Shown here one piece after another: positions 23,084-35,502 of a stretch of DNA of 64,000 bases. The notes under the pieces are model-generated. The model searched no databases, was not told the origin of the DNA, and saw only the letters and a program-made list of their open reading frames with translations. The stretch covers positions 436,118 to 500,117 of the forward strand of contig NW_001799244.1 of NCBI RefSeq assembly GCF_000165425.1. The letters run 5' to 3'. The position numbers were made by a program, and so were the translations under genes. How positions within the stretch are numbered: the first letter of the stretch is position 1; each line of letters opens with the position of its first letter. Origin of the DNA: Paramecium tetraurelia (taxonomy: Eukaryota; Ciliophora; Oligohymenophorea; Peniculida; Parameciidae).

Positions 23084-23368
23084 CTCTCTAAACTAAGAAC
23101 AACTGAATACGCACATCAAATTAGGGGGATTTTAAATTTTAATTATAAAATTAGCTGCTCATTAATTAACAAAAACCTATTAAATTTACTATTTAATTAG
23201 GTCAAATTAATTGACGTAATTTATATTAGAATATTCTTAAATGTATATATCCAAACTAAAATAGAATTGAATTAGATGAGATGAGAAAAAGTATAAGATA
23301 ATTGAATTCTATTTTAAGAGAAAATTAAATAAATAAATAATATAAACTACAATAAATTACCATAACAT
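23084..23368. other. A+T-rich intergenic spacer
   Basis: 285 bp between the start of the dCache-like gene and the 3' end of the NT-C2 gene, both on the minus strand. Mostly A/T homopolymer tracts; nothing coding or repeated was seen. It should contain the promoter of the dCache-like gene and the 3' end signals of the NT-C2 gene. Confidence 0.5.
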
Positions 23369-24749
23369 TCAATCACCACTGTACTTTTCCAACACTTCAA
23401 TTGCATTTGTATCACCCTAACTAAGGAAAGCATGCATAGCATTGGCAAATCTTTATTTTTGTTAGAACAGTTATAATTCTAAGTAATGATTTAGATATAT
23501 ACCTAAGGAATCATATTTTTTTGACAAAATCCCTAATTATTGCTCATATTCATTCTTCTCTCTTTGGAGTTGATCACATTCAGTTTAAAAGGAAAATAGT
23601 TTTTATTACACATCCAAAAGATCATCATTGGATTTTTCTACTAATTTTTGATATTCTGCAACGCGCTAATCATCCTCGTCATCATTCTCGAGTTCAGAGA
23701 TTCTCTCTCTGCAATCAATTAGTTATTAGTTTTAAATGGTTAATTTATTTTTAAGATCCTGATTCTCCTTCCTAATTCTAGCTACCTATTATTCAAGTTC
23801 ATATAATTATTCCTTCAAATCAGTGTTGGCTTAATTGAGCAACTCAAATTTTTGGTCAGTGCTTTCTTGTTTCAATCCTTGAGAGTATTGTTTTTTGAGT
23901 TGTTCAATTTGTTACTCTAGATTTGAACATTTATCACAAGGGAGTGGCTTAGTTTTTTTTTATTTTTTAAATGATTCTACCATATCAATTTGATAATAGA
24001 TACCTAATTCTAATTGAAATTGTATGCATTTCTGACAGTCTTCTGGTTGTACTGTTGAAGTGTCTGAAATGGGTTTAGATGAATTTGAATTGAGTTAGGT
24101 TACTTAGGTTTATTTGATTTGATTTAATAGCTATTGTATGTAGATCTATTATTCTTTATTTTAAACTCTTAAATGATCAACCTCCTCTTATAATCTAGTA
24201 TTGTCATCTTTCATCTGTTTATTTTGCTGGTCTAATTAAGTGATTTGAGCTTTGGATTGATCTTCCCTAACTGTTTTTAATGATTTGAATACTATTATTA
24301 ATGTTGGCTTCTGGAGTTTTAGATCTTTGCTCTTGACTCAAGAAATTGATTGTATATGAGAGTGTAGCATTGGGATCAGGACATTTGGAGAGCGGAGAGA
24401 GTTCGTCAATCTTGCCCTTTCTTTGATTCAAGTAGGAGGAGAAATCAATTTCAATTTGGCCTGCATTCTTCATTCCTTTATCGTACCTGATGAGGACGAT
24501 TAATGTGCCCATTTTCTTTTGGTACTCTTTTTGTTTCACATCGTAATACATGGTAGCAGGGACTCTAAGTATTTGTTCGATTCGGGCACACTTGTTCACC
24601 AATTGGACTGGTTGAGTTTGTGCTTTTCTGTCTCCTCTTTGGAAGACGATCATGACTTCACAATTGGGAACAGAGATATTGATGTTGAGATGATGGACAT
24701 TGACTTCGATCAAGGCTTTGTTCTCTGAAGTGCCAGCATGTTTAAACAT
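23369..24749 (-). CDS. NT-C2 domain coiled-coil protein (EEIG1/EHBP1-type C2)
   Basis: Three exons (introns 24271-24292 and 23479-23502); 444 aa. Residues about 1-145 form an N-terminal C2-like beta domain of the EEIG1/EHBP1 type: ALIEVNVHHLNINI, VMIVFQRGDRKAQT, ARIEQILRVPATMYYD, GTLIVLIRYDKGM, AGQIEIDFSSYLN and ATLSYTINFLS. After a Ser/Asn linker the remainder is a long parallel-type coiled coil (RLQEEVDHLRVQNKEQQ, DLKEQLYELEQQVARIRKEN) with a CxxC-containing insert (QKCIQ, PCDKCSNLE). NT-C2 proteins tether membranes or actin-linked complexes to coiled-coil partners. Start chosen at MFKHAG because upstream codons are A/T-rich leader sequence. It lies directly downstream of the surface-antigen-like gene on the same strand, 35 bp away. 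Confidence 0.75.
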
Positions 24750-24784
24750 ATATTTTAATATATAATAGATGAATGAACGTATTT

Positions 24785-27700
24785 TCAAATGGTAATTAAT
24801 AACCCGATTAATATGACATGAACCAAGATTCCACCAATTTCATTGTTTGTAGTGTCATTCTTTGTTTCATTGTTAGTTGGAATCGTAGTATTAGTTTAAG
24901 GTTAATAAACACAAGATGTGCATGAATCATTTCTATTGGAGAAATACCCAAGAGATTTTGTGTAACAATCAGCACTACCGAAGATGGTTGGACTGATGTC
25001 TTTGCATGAATGATCTGCATTGCTGTAAGCACAGAATGTAAGTTGAGTCTTTTAGTAATTGTAAAAGGAACCACAAGGATTCTGAAGTCCATAGGTTTAA
25101 CAAGTGTGAGATTGACAAGCAGAGGAAGTTGTATTCCAATGGCAACTCTTGGAATCACAGAATTATTATTAGTTTGTGTCAGTACAACTACTCATTACTG
25201 AACATTTGGAGTTCTTAAACAAGCACTATCCATCAGTACCTTTGGTGCAATCCTTTTCTGTGGTGTATTCTTGGCATTTACGATAAGGTTGGCAAAGATT
25301 CTTGATGAATTGACAATGGCTTAGAGTCTTGCATTAAGTCTCCACGGTTACTTTAGAGCAATCATATACAGTACAAATTGAATCCACTAAGACACACTAA
25401 CCTTCTTGGCTGAATGCTGAAGAACAGGCAGAGTTTAAATAAGATGAGCAAGCATTTTCCATATTGATACACTTTACACCATCGGAAGTACAAGTCGACA
25501 ACTATTGATAACACCTTGAATGATCAGTTCCATATAGATCTATACATGTAATATTGCTACATGATCTGTCCTTCCAGAGACAAGTATTTAATTTGGTTAC
25601 CAAACCATTTGATTTGACTATTCCACTCTAGTCAAATTTACAATTCTCTTCGTAAGGATATTTTGAACATTCCATTAATTTAATACACTGACTGACAGTG
25701 TCAGTTGTACAGCTTTGATTAATTGAATAGCATTCCTGATGAGTTTTGTAATGGTAACTATCACAAGATGAGAATTTAGAACACTTATTGTTCTCCCAAG
25801 CACAGTCTCCCTCAATTCCCTTTATGCATTATACCTTTAGACTGTATTCATCACAAGAAGTAATGGGAACACATTTGGTTCCATCTGTAGTGCATTGATT
25901 TTACAATGAATCAAAACATTCTTAATGAGATGTGTAGGAAATTGATTGGCACTTTTAATATGGCAAACATTAACCATTTAAATACAAACAGTTTCCTTCT
26001 GTTCCTATTGTGCAATTCTCTTTTGATAATTAAGCGCAATTTCTCATTTCAACACAAGTTGAACCATCAGTGGTACAATTTTAAAGTTTAGATTGACAGT
26101 TCAAGAGATTTCCACTTTTGTAATCTTTGCAGACTTTAGATCTACAATTCTGATTCTCCCAAATGCATTCAAAGAGCTAACTATCATCACACTAATTTTG
26201 AGTTGTGTAATCAAGGCAACTGCGTGCTATGGTACATCCTCCTCCTAATTTAGTTATGCAATTCTACTTTGGAAAATAAGTTTCACAATCTTGAGTATAT
26301 ATCAATTCAAGTGGAGCTTCTGAGCATTACAAGAATTTGCATTATTTCTATGCGGAATTCCAACCACAATATTTGTTATTGATATCAATATTGCACGCCT
26401 ATTGGTACTAATTTTAATCACAAGTTCCTCTTTATATACAAAATCTACCATTGGAAGTGCACTTAGAATCCTTCATCTTACAATCTTAGTCATTATCATA
26501 GGGATAATCTTCACAAACACTGTTTCTGCAAGTGTAGTTTGGTTCAATACAAGTGGAAAGATAATCTGAGCACTTTTAGTTTTCGGGTATTTCATCCTTG
26601 CAAGTTTTGAAGTTGCATTCTTAGTAAAGTTGATTCCAAATGCAATCCTCATTTTGTATTGTTTTCTTACACTGATCCTAAGTTTTGTATTTTTTACAAT
26701 CTGTTGATTAATACATGCATCCATCATTTGTTCCATTTACTGTACATCTTAATTTGCTATATTGCTAACTACAATCAGTATGTGTATAACTGCTGAGTAT
26801 TGTTGTTTCACAACTAGCCTAGATGCATGTATTGTCCAACCACATGCACTCATAACCATCCAGTTATTTGAAACACTATTTCTCAATCTTATATTTAGAA
26901 CAAGAATCTCTTAAGTCTTCACAGCCATTCTCTGAATTATTGAGATTGCAAACTAAATCATTGAAAAATGCTTAGCACTGTGTTTTTGGTTATAATGCAT
27001 TATATACAATCTCTGAACATTTTTTATCACTACAACCTTTATTTTAATACCAATAACAGATTTTCGATTTATCGTTAAGATTGCACTATCTTTGATTCAA
27101 ATAATCAGAACAATTGGGTAATAAATTTGAGCAACCTCCAGGATAAGCCACGGTGCATTCTGATTTATAAGCATTGCATTATTGATGTGTCAAATTATCT
27201 GTGAGATCAGTACAATTCCTAACTACACACTGGCTTGTACCTAAATTGAATACGCATCTGTCATCATCTACGCATTCTAACTATGATGCAGCATAATCAG
27301 AACAATTTGCTTTCTTTTTAATACACTTATTAGTATCACCAACATTACCATTAATCACACATTTTGAATCTACAGTTGAACATTTTTGATTCACTGGAGT
27401 CAATGTTAAACAAATACTTTAACAAGCACTACCCCCAGTGTTCCATTTACAAAATGTCCCTGAAGTATCTTTATTCCCATCACAATCATCTTATTTCGTG
27501 AAGGCACCGCACTCATTTTAAATAACTTTACAACCTTCTGTATTTGACCAGAAACAACTGCTTAATGCAATACAATTCGTTTTGCTGACATAATAGCCAC
27601 ATTAAGATGGAGTAGTTTCATTACTTTTACTCTTACAAGCACTAGCTGTGTCCTTTTTGCAAGATATAAGATAATTTTCGCATATTTCATCTGTATATTC

Positions 27701-29800
27701 AACTGTTGCTATTCCTGTATCAATGCATTTCTTATCCGTAATACAGAAGCTACTTTAATCAATTTAAACTGCTGGGTAAACACAAGCATTACTTACTTAC
27801 TTAAAGATATTTTAATTCCAGTTTATGCAAAATGAATAAACCCATTTGCATTTATTGTTATTCTTATCGTTGCCTTCATTGCATTAGTATTCGTTGGTAA
27901 TATTTTTACAATTATCTACTCTATCAACACAACCAATAGGGATCAAATTTGGACCTCTCATGCACTTTTTACCTTCAAGAAAGGCTTCACAATTAGATTA
28001 TGTTATATCTCCTTTGTAATCTTGACATTATTTATCCCTACACACTCCATTAGAATAAATGCACTTGCTTCCATAACATTAACTTTAATTTAACAAACCA
28101 CACTCAGTTGGACTTACAATACATCCAGTAATTTACTCCAAGACAGTGCATTATGATTGATATAGATTACACTCCGAATGAGTATTAAAATCTTCTGTCT
28201 TTGGAATAAGATTACATGTAATTTCTGCACATTTACCATTTTACCAAATGCAAGGTTAGTTTTGGGAGTTAATAGTACATGACTTTTCTGAAGTGTATGA
28301 TTTGCATAATGATTTAACTGATATGCATGTTGTCCCATCAGTTGTGCAGCTGCTTAGATAATTATTGCATTCATAATGTGTAGTATAGTGTAAGTACTCG
28401 CATTTACTGTCTAAACACTAATTCTTATACCAGGAGCATTTACTTTAAGTAGATTAGTAACATTGAATCTCTCTAATATATTGATTGCATGAGTATTTGA
28501 TCATCATACATCCCATTCCCTAATCATTCAAAGTACAAGTAGACAAATAATTCCAACATTCCAAATGACTAGTATATTTTATATCTCTTCCAGCAGTCTC
28601 ACAAGTTTTTGTATCACACTTACTTTACCAAGAGCATTGTCTATTTGCCTAACAAGTTTGTTGAGTCTATTATGCATAACATCCATCTTCAATGCATATT
28701 TTACCATTATACACACAATTAGACTAGAAATTCTTACAAAGTGTTGCAGTCTTAAAACTTGCAGGTGCCCATTGGCATTACTTTAATACGCATTAATACC
28801 CATTCCAATAACAATTTTCGCCTCTGATATTTTACTAACATCCCATTTTGTTATTAGCCTAGTCACATTCTCCATTCATCTTGCATCCCCCTCCAAATTA
28901 AGTAATACAGTTTGAATTTATCTCCTAACAAGATTAATTAGTTTGTCTAGTTAAACTAGCATTCTCACATGATTTAATTTAACATGATTTGTTTTCCCAC
29001 ATGCATTAAATGTTAGACTTATTATAAGTGCATGATTGCTCAATAGTATATTAATTACATTCCAATCTGTCAATGCATTTTGAATCCTTGTCTAAAGAAC
29101 ATCCATTTTTAACACAATCTTTTGTTATATATTTACAACTGAAATCATAACAAGCTTAGCCATCCCAATAACACTTCACATCTCCCTTTCTATTAGTAAT
29201 ACACTACTATTAAAATTTTTGATCTTTGCATAATTCTCCTGAATCTTCACAACCGCCTCCTTTTTTGAATGTACACCAACTTAACTATTTTCTACATTCT
29301 GCATCGTTTTTCAAACTAAATGATAACTCATTACAAGCTTATGCATTTCTGCATTCTTTTTTGTCCCAAAAACAATATTCTTACCATTCATAATTAACAT
29401 AATTGTTGCGACAGGAGAATCTAGTCTTATAATTTGCACAAACACTTTTCTCTACACATTTTGAACCATCGGTTATGCATATTTCTGAATATTATTAGCA
29501 TGCATAATTTGTATTTTATTTGATTGCCGTGCATCCAGTGAATGGAACACAAATACCATTATAGTTAGCACAACCAATAGTTTTACTGCAATTATCCTTC
29601 TGATACGAACAATAACTCGTCCTTATCAACGGAAGAGTTTGATTTTGACACTCTCCTGCTACTTAATTCCATTCACAATTTATATTACACTCCTCAATTG
29701 TATATATCTTGCTACATTCGCATTTGTTCTTCTCATTAACTGTTTCACTAAGTATACCCTAAAAAGAAATCGTATACAATAACAATAAAACGAATTTCAT
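24785..29800 (-). CDS. Giant Cys-rich secreted/GPI-type protein, Paramecium surface-antigen-like
   Basis: A single uninterrupted ORF of 1671 aa without any intron, unusual for its size here. A signal peptide opens it (MKFVLLLLYTISF). The whole ectodomain is built of Cys-rich units with recurrent spacing and motifs such as CxxxxGxxC, EWQEYCFWD and SKCVEKSVCANY, and aromatic residues next to Cys, as in Paramecium surface antigen (PSA) repeats. The tail has a Thr/Asn-rich stretch (TTIPTNNETKNDTT) and a terminal hydrophobic segment (ILVHVILIGLLITI), the layout of a GPI-anchor signal. Immobilisation antigens coat the cell and cilia, and only one is expressed at a time. Whether this is a true i-antigen, or a shorter related Cys-rich protein, cannot be settled here. 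Confidence 0.75.
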
Positions 29801-29995
29801 TATTTAAAAATTAGAATACAAAAAACCTTAATCGGATGATACATTATTTAACTCCAATTATAAATCTTAACTCAAGAACATTAATCTTCAGCTCTGATTT
29901 AAATTGATTTCAATACTTACTTAGTGTTTGTTGACTAAAATTAGTAAATTACTGACGATTTAGTCTACTTTTATTGTTATTAACATTTAATAAAA

Positions 29996-31579
29996 ATGTA
30001 AAAATAAACAGAAGAACTAGAGTTTCTCCTCAAGAAGAGTCCTCAACACAGAAGCAAAGCTGAAATCGATTTATTGGTGCAATTAACCTCTAAACTCCCA
30101 TTTTTTAAATAATACATGAAGCAAGAAAATGGTTTATAAATACAAAGGAAATGTTGCAAAAGTATGTACTGCGAAAAATTCAAAGCAAATGAAATTGTAT
30201 TCCACATCGGTACTCTTATTGCCTTTACATTTTCGTAGACAGTGTCGGTACCAAGTTTTACATCATTTTGGATGGATCTGTCACTGTATTAGTCAGAAAA
30301 ACAACTCAATCTGAAATGGAGGCTGTTAGAGTTCTTAATGGTGGAGAATCTTTCGGTGAACTAGCCCTGTTACACAAATAACCAAGACTTGCCACCATTT
30401 CATGTAATACAGATTGCATTTTCGCCGTCTTGGATAAACACTAATTTAAGCATATTTTATAAGAAGAATAATAAAAATAACTGGATTAAGTAAATTACTT
30501 TACTATTTTAAGAATATTGATTATTTTTCATAAATCAGAATATTTTCACATCTCCATAGAACCCAACTAAAACATATCTATTTGAATTCTTTTCTCTATG
30601 AATTTGAAAAGAATCAAGTTGTCATCAAAGAAGGACAAAAAGCGGATTATTTCATATTGATCAAATCTGGAAGTTTTCTTGTTAAAAAAATAATGAAACC
30701 CAATTAAATAAATATCAATGTAAGTCGACTTACTAAATAATTAAGCTCTTTGAAATTGGAGAACTGCAAGTGTTTGGTTTCTATCATCTTAGCATTAACA
30801 TACCATATGAATATTCTCTTGTTTGTAATACATCAAAGGGCTATGCATACAAAATTAATAGAACCTCCTTGGTCGAAAGAATGTTCGAATAATAAGGTGA
30901 TGATCTTAAACAAAATAGAATTGAACTATTGTAATTGGCTGATTTACGGACAGAAACAGAAATCAAAACGGCGAACATTTATCCACAATATTTTAGGAAA
31001 AGAATCCGCACTGATGTTATCGAAGAACATTCACAGGTAACTTAACCCAATAAAAATGCTAAACTGAATCTATTTTAGTATTAAAATCAAAAGAAGTAGA
31101 GAATGAATCAATTTAAATTATAAATGGATCTTTAGTCGTTAAAATTGAGGAAAAAGCCAATTAAAGTACCTTAATAAGTTTCACCACATACTCAATCAGA
31201 TATATTTCTAAAGCCTCATCAATATTATAACTTTATACAATAAGAAACAGAGTCTTAGATGTAATAATAATAATAACAATAATAACAATAATAATAATAA
31301 CTAATTAACTACTCTAAAGTACCAAAAAAGTTATTGATAAAAACTCATTTGGCTGAAGAATTTACGGAAAAACTATCTTGCGATAGTCCTTTAAGTACAA
31401 CTTAAACATAAATGAAAAGTGTAAATGGATTAAAAAAAATGATATTACCCAATCAGCAAAATAGAATAAAATCTAGAACTTTTTAATGCTAGTTGAGTTC
31501 GTCTTCACTCTTCAAAACTATGAGTTGTGTGCTCTAACAACGATACTAGAGTATAACATCCAACAATCATTATCTCTGA
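29996..31579 (+). CDS. Tandem cyclic-nucleotide-binding domain protein with polyQ tract
   Basis: Five exons (introns 30210-30238, 30490-30512, 30720-30745, 31037-31078); 487 aa. The first cNMP-binding domain has KFYIILDGSVTVLV, then GGESFGELALLHKQPRLATISC, which is the phosphate-binding-cassette region (FGELALL..PRxAT) that contacts the cyclic phosphate. The second begins EFEKNQVVIKEGQKADYFILIKSGS and is less conserved: its cassette is replaced by LFEIGELQVFGFYHLS, so it may not bind ligand. A 13-Gln run sits at 31262-31300, coded mostly by TAA. No kinase domain is visible, so this is a regulatory or effector subunit rather than a cNMP-dependent kinase. The 42-nt intron is the least certain splice. 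Confidence 0.8.
31262..31300 (+). repeat. Polyglutamine-coding TAA/CAA trinucleotide repeat
   Basis: Thirteen consecutive Gln codons, eleven TAA and two CAA, inside the cNMP-binding protein. In the standard code this would be a wall of stops; in the ciliate code it is a homopolymeric Gln tract that could vary in length by slippage. Confidence 0.85.
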
Positions 31580-32028
31580 TTTTTATGATTGCTTTATGTA
31601 TTATTTTTAAACTAAATCTAACATTTAACAATTATTAAATACGTCAAATAACTATATTTTATTACAATCATAATTATTTAATCTAGGCTTCAATATTGGT
31701 TTAACGAATTGCATGGTTATTATCAAATGAATAAGTAAAAGAAAATATTTATAATATGCTTATGAAGGTTAGAGATAAAATGAAAATATGCCCTTTACTA
31801 AATTCATAAGAAAACTTGATTTTAGTTGTATTATATAAATTAATAGGCGACTCAAATTTAATAATTAGTAAATGCATATCAAATCATTTAAAGAACCTGT
31901 AAGTAAATTAAAGTGATCTGAATATTAAATTGTTTATTAACTCTATATAATTTATTAATGATTAAATTGAATAGGATTTTAATTATGCAGTTAAAACAAC
32001 TTAAGTAATATTAATTTAATTAAAACAC
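31580..32028. other. A+T-rich intergenic spacer between convergent genes
   Basis: About 450 bp between the ends of the cNMP-binding gene and the CXC-domain gene, unusually long for this window. It contains only short A/T-rich frames and poly-A/T tracts; no RNA gene or repeat was recognised. Confidence 0.5.
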
Positions 32029-32553
32029 TCATTTTAAACAATTGACACACCCTTCACACCTACACTAATGTGTACATTGTAAATTATTTTGAAAGCATTC
32101 GCAATATTTTTTTTAACATCCTGACTTTTTGCAATTGCATCCTTTAAAGGCTTATTTGAATGCCCCTGGATCTCTTGCTTATATTTAGAGTTTGGCATCT
32201 TTTCTTTACGAATTATTGAGAGAATTATTAAAACATCCAACACAATTGCAATTTTCAGAGCATACTTATCCGTTAGCAAAGCAATCGCAATACTGTTTTA
32301 AACATTAAGATTTTTTGCAATTACAAGTTCTAAAATAGAAAATAAATCTACTTAGTGCTTGTAACAATTTTAGGGAGACTTGGAGGTGGAAGAATAATTT
32401 TTATTGGTCTGTAAATATTCTTAACTTCTAACTAGATTTGAGTATCTACAGTCTCTTCTTCCATTTCTATTTTGTTGGAGGGACATAAGATCCTAAAATG
32501 AAGATGAAATGATACCTGAAGGACGAGTCTTTGCTAACTTAAAAGGATCTCAT
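32029..32553 (-). CDS. Tesmin/TSO1/LIN54-like CXC-domain protein
   Basis: Three exons (introns 32493-32515 and 32330-32351); 159 aa. Two complete CXC cysteine-rich units: the first KTCNCKKSQCLKQYCDCFAN then VCSENCNCVGCFN, the second GCNCKKSGCQKKYCECFQN then CTHQCRCEGCVNC. They are joined by the short linker characteristic of the family (RDPGAFKQAF, corresponding to the R/NPxAFxPK element). In LIN54, tesmin and TSO1 each unit binds three zinc ions and the pair recognises CHR/TTYGAA-type promoter elements. This is a nuclear DNA-binding regulator of cell-cycle or developmental genes. The protein is short: it is little more than the DNA-binding module plus a 70-residue N-terminal region. Confidence 0.9.
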
Positions 32554-32659
32554 TTAGATTTAAAATTTGAATTATTTATAATTCGTTAAAATTTATTCAT
32601 ATAAATCTGCATATAAATCTACTTATAAATATTGGGGATTGACCATTTTTAATAGAGAT

Positions 32660-32733
32660 GCCCTTGTAGCTCAGTTGGTTAGAGCGCGAGTCTCATAATC
32701 TCGAGGTCGTGGGATCGACCCCCACCAAAGGCA
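32660..32733 (+). tRNA. tRNA-Met (anticodon CAT), elongator-like
   Basis: A 74-nt cloverleaf: acceptor GCCCTTG/CAAAGGC, D arm GCTCAGTTGGTTAGAGC, anticodon arm CGAGT-CTCATAA-TCTCG with CAT at 34-36, T arm GTGGG-ATCGACC-CCCAC and discriminator A. There is no intron. The anticodon loop and stem resemble elongator rather than initiator tRNA-Met (no GGG/CCC run). Two oddities: a C4-A69 mismatch in the acceptor stem and A instead of T at position 54. A T-run directly downstream serves as the Pol III terminator. Confidence 0.9.
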
Positions 32734-32735
32734 TA

Positions 32736-32743
32736 TTTTTTTT
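32736..32743 (+). terminator. RNA polymerase III T-run terminator
   Basis: Eight consecutive T residues three bases after the tRNA 3' end, the standard Pol III termination signal. Confidence 0.7.
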
Positions 32744-32776
32744 ATTTTAAACAATATAAATTTTTTAAATATATAT

Positions 32777-34780
32777 TCATTCAATACTAAATATATTGAA
32801 ATGGGGCTATTCGTCTTTATTATTAATAACAGCAATCTGATTCTTGCTGACCTATATCATTTTTGGATTGGTGTTATAATTATTAATAATAATTTTATGA
32901 TCCCTATAGACCTCGATTTCTTAGTTGTTCACCCACAATCTAATGGTAGAATCACTAGCCCCTAATCCCAATAGATAATCAGAACAAATGATATCACAAA
33001 TACCAAATTGAGATGTATTTAACTTTAGTTTGATCTCTCCATTCATCCAATCCACCACTGAAACCTTATTTGAAGTTCCTCCAAAAATGATACTTCTTTC
33101 AGAATACTTTTTGACGCATAACACAGCTCCCTCAGTTTTAATATCTCTTAAGTAAGAAGCAGAAACTATCTCTTCTCCTTCAAAGTACAATTACCAAATA
33201 GCTAAAGTTCTATCCCATGAACCTGTTACAACAATATCTCTTTTGACAAGTTGTAAGCATGATACCATAGCTGTGTGTTTTTTCAATGCACAAAGGGATT
33301 TACCTGAAGTGACATTCCAAATAATAGCCAAATTGTCGTAGCTGCCACTCAAAATGCTATGATTATCAGATAATTCAATTAGAGAAGTAATTCCAGATTA
33401 ATGTCCTGTTAATTTGTTTATCTACTTTCTAGTTGACAAAGACCAAATGATTATTGAAGAGTCAAGGTTTCCTCCTCCTGAAATCAATAATTTTTCTTAG
33501 AACATACAGAGAGCTGTAACTTGATCAACATGGCCTTCTAAAGTGAAACTTTGTTAAGGAACTTCTAGATTATTGATTCTTATTGTTTTATCTCTGCTAC
33601 CTGAAGCGATATTCCTCTAATCCACTTACAGTAAACTCGTAACACCTCTCATTTAAGCTGTTTCGACAGATCTATAAAATTTAATGCGTGAGGAGGTTGA
33701 AATTCTACTTTATTAACTGGATTAAAATTTTAAGGCCTACGAATTAGTATTTTCAATTCCAGCATTATAAACAGGAGAGTTAGGTTAAACAGTTTCGAAT
33801 AGTTTTGGACTGTCGTATTATCTTTGGGTTTTTGTTAATTTTTGATCAGAATTTTAATTCCTGACATCACTTAGGACTAGAATAGAATATTGAATTAATA
33901 ATACTGTTCAAAGATTCATCAGGATTTTAATATTGAGTATTTCTTGAGAGTATTAAGTCTTTCAAGTTGATTTAAACTTTGAATTCATCCATAAGCACTT
34001 CACATTATTGCCTGATTGAATTCATAATTTCAACAAAGTTTTATTCCTATTAAAATGTTGGATTTTCAGGATCAGCTTATGGTGTGTCTGCCCATTATTT
34101 TTCTAATTCTTCTACTATTTCATTTTAGATTTGGAACTCCTAAAAAGTATCTATAAATGCCAAGTTTTTGCCTAAGTCTTCAGGAGGTAGTAATTTAACC
34201 TTCAAGTCAGTCACATATGTGTTGCATTCCTTATTTTATTTGGACAACTCCTCCAATGTTTGGAGCATTTCTTCTTTAGTAGGAAGTGGAACTAAACCGT
34301 ACCTATGTTGAATAGATTAAACCAGAAAGTTTAACGAATTTTAATATTGTAGAAATCTTTCGTTGTAGTGTTCATATAGTTCGGACTTCACTTTTTCTAA
34401 TAGTTATGTTAAGAGATTGGTTGTGTCTGCTATAATGTAATCCACCCAGCATTTCCTGTTATTGATCTATGATTCATATCTATCGATGAAATCTTGTTTA
34501 GTTTGTAATAACTTTAAATGTCCTTCAATTGCCAATTGCTAATCTTTCTTTCTCTTCTCCAACACATTTCTGAACTCCTCATCCAGTCTAGTAGTGAAAT
34601 TGTCAAAATCAATCTAAGTTTGAAATTCAAAAATACCATAACATCGCGATGATTTCTAGCATGATCGGCTTCATCAATCATACATTCCCAACACAATGTA
34701 GGATCTCTTTTGCAAGATGAACTTGCACATATTCTTTCCACAAATGAATTTGGATGATACTTACAAGGGATTTTGAGCAT
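32777..34780 (-). CDS. B-box coiled-coil WD40-repeat protein
   Basis: Three exons (introns 34614-34636 and 33877-33904); 650 aa. N-terminal B-box-like module: C6, H9, C18, C23, C30, C33, H40 and H44 (CKYHPN, CWECMIDEADH). A coiled-coil region covers about 50-280. A C-terminal propeller has WD40 units ending in IINNL, IIIWSL, LAIIWNV, RTLAIWQ, VSVVDWM and TIRLWV, with GH dipeptides (LEGHVDQV, LTGHQSGI). The N-terminal layout resembles TRIM proteins without a RING. Probably a scaffold; partners unknown. Its start lies close to the 3' end of the upstream Tim44-like gene (34882) on the same strand. Confidence 0.8.
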
Positions 34781-34881
34781 ATAAAATATAACTATAAAAT
34801 ATTATTTGTAAATTCTCAACTAATTTAGCATATAAATAATGTTATTTTGCAAATAGCATAAAATATATGTGTGGTTTTAAT

Positions 34882-35470
34882 TCAATCTAATTTACATATA
34901 CGCCAATCCTTCTCAGAACTATCTGATTCTCTTCTTTCTAGAACATTGTATTTTACAACATCCTTCTTAGTTTCTGGATCAATAAAATTAAATTTAACAG
35001 TAATTTGATGCCATGTTTATGATGACTGCAATGCCATCTTCTTTTGTGAAAATAATCTCGCCTAAACCAACTAAGCATCAGTCATCTCTTTATACAATTT
35101 AAAAGGCAATGGCTTATTATCCTTTAGACTTACTTTAACAATCTAACAATTAAATAATGCAATACATCGTATAAAGGAACAGACAATAATCTAATCAAAT
35201 CCACCTTGTCCTTTCTATTGTAGGTTTCTAAGAACTCGAAATATCTATCTTTTGCGAATAAAGGGAATTAACTTCGTTTAAAATCTAAATAGCTTCGATA
35301 CTTCACATACCGATGAAACAAGATTCAGTCTAATTCAATGCTAATCTAGTTTTCAAGGCGTTCTTTAAGTATGGCATTATACCGGATCCTTGAGATTCGA
35401 ATAGATCAACAATCATGGGAGATGATATTTTAGATGAGATTCTCTCAGCCTCCTTTACTGCCTTCTTCAT
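34882..35470 (-). CDS. Tim44/mL45-like domain protein
   Basis: Three exons (introns 35285-35310 and 35143-35165); 179 aa. The C-terminal half resembles the Tim44-like domain shared by the inner-membrane import factor TIM44 and mitoribosomal mL45/Mba1: DAQLVQARLFSQKKMALQ, WHQITVKFNFID, DVVKYNVLERRESD and EKDWRICKLD (family pattern: helix, then HQ-V-V strand, VxExxxxxxWRI). The N-terminal part is helical. No clear mitochondrial presequence is seen from the chosen ATG (MKKAVKEAERISS), and an upstream exon cannot be excluded. The stop of the phosphodiesterase gene lies 32 bp upstream on the same strand. Confidence 0.5.
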
Positions 35471-35502
35471 ATTATTTTGGATATTTATTAATATCACTAA
35501 AA

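Noticed and set aside
35143-35165. Apparent one-base deletion in the Tim44-like gene
   Set aside because: A 23-nt intron restores frame between PLYD and IVKVSLKD.
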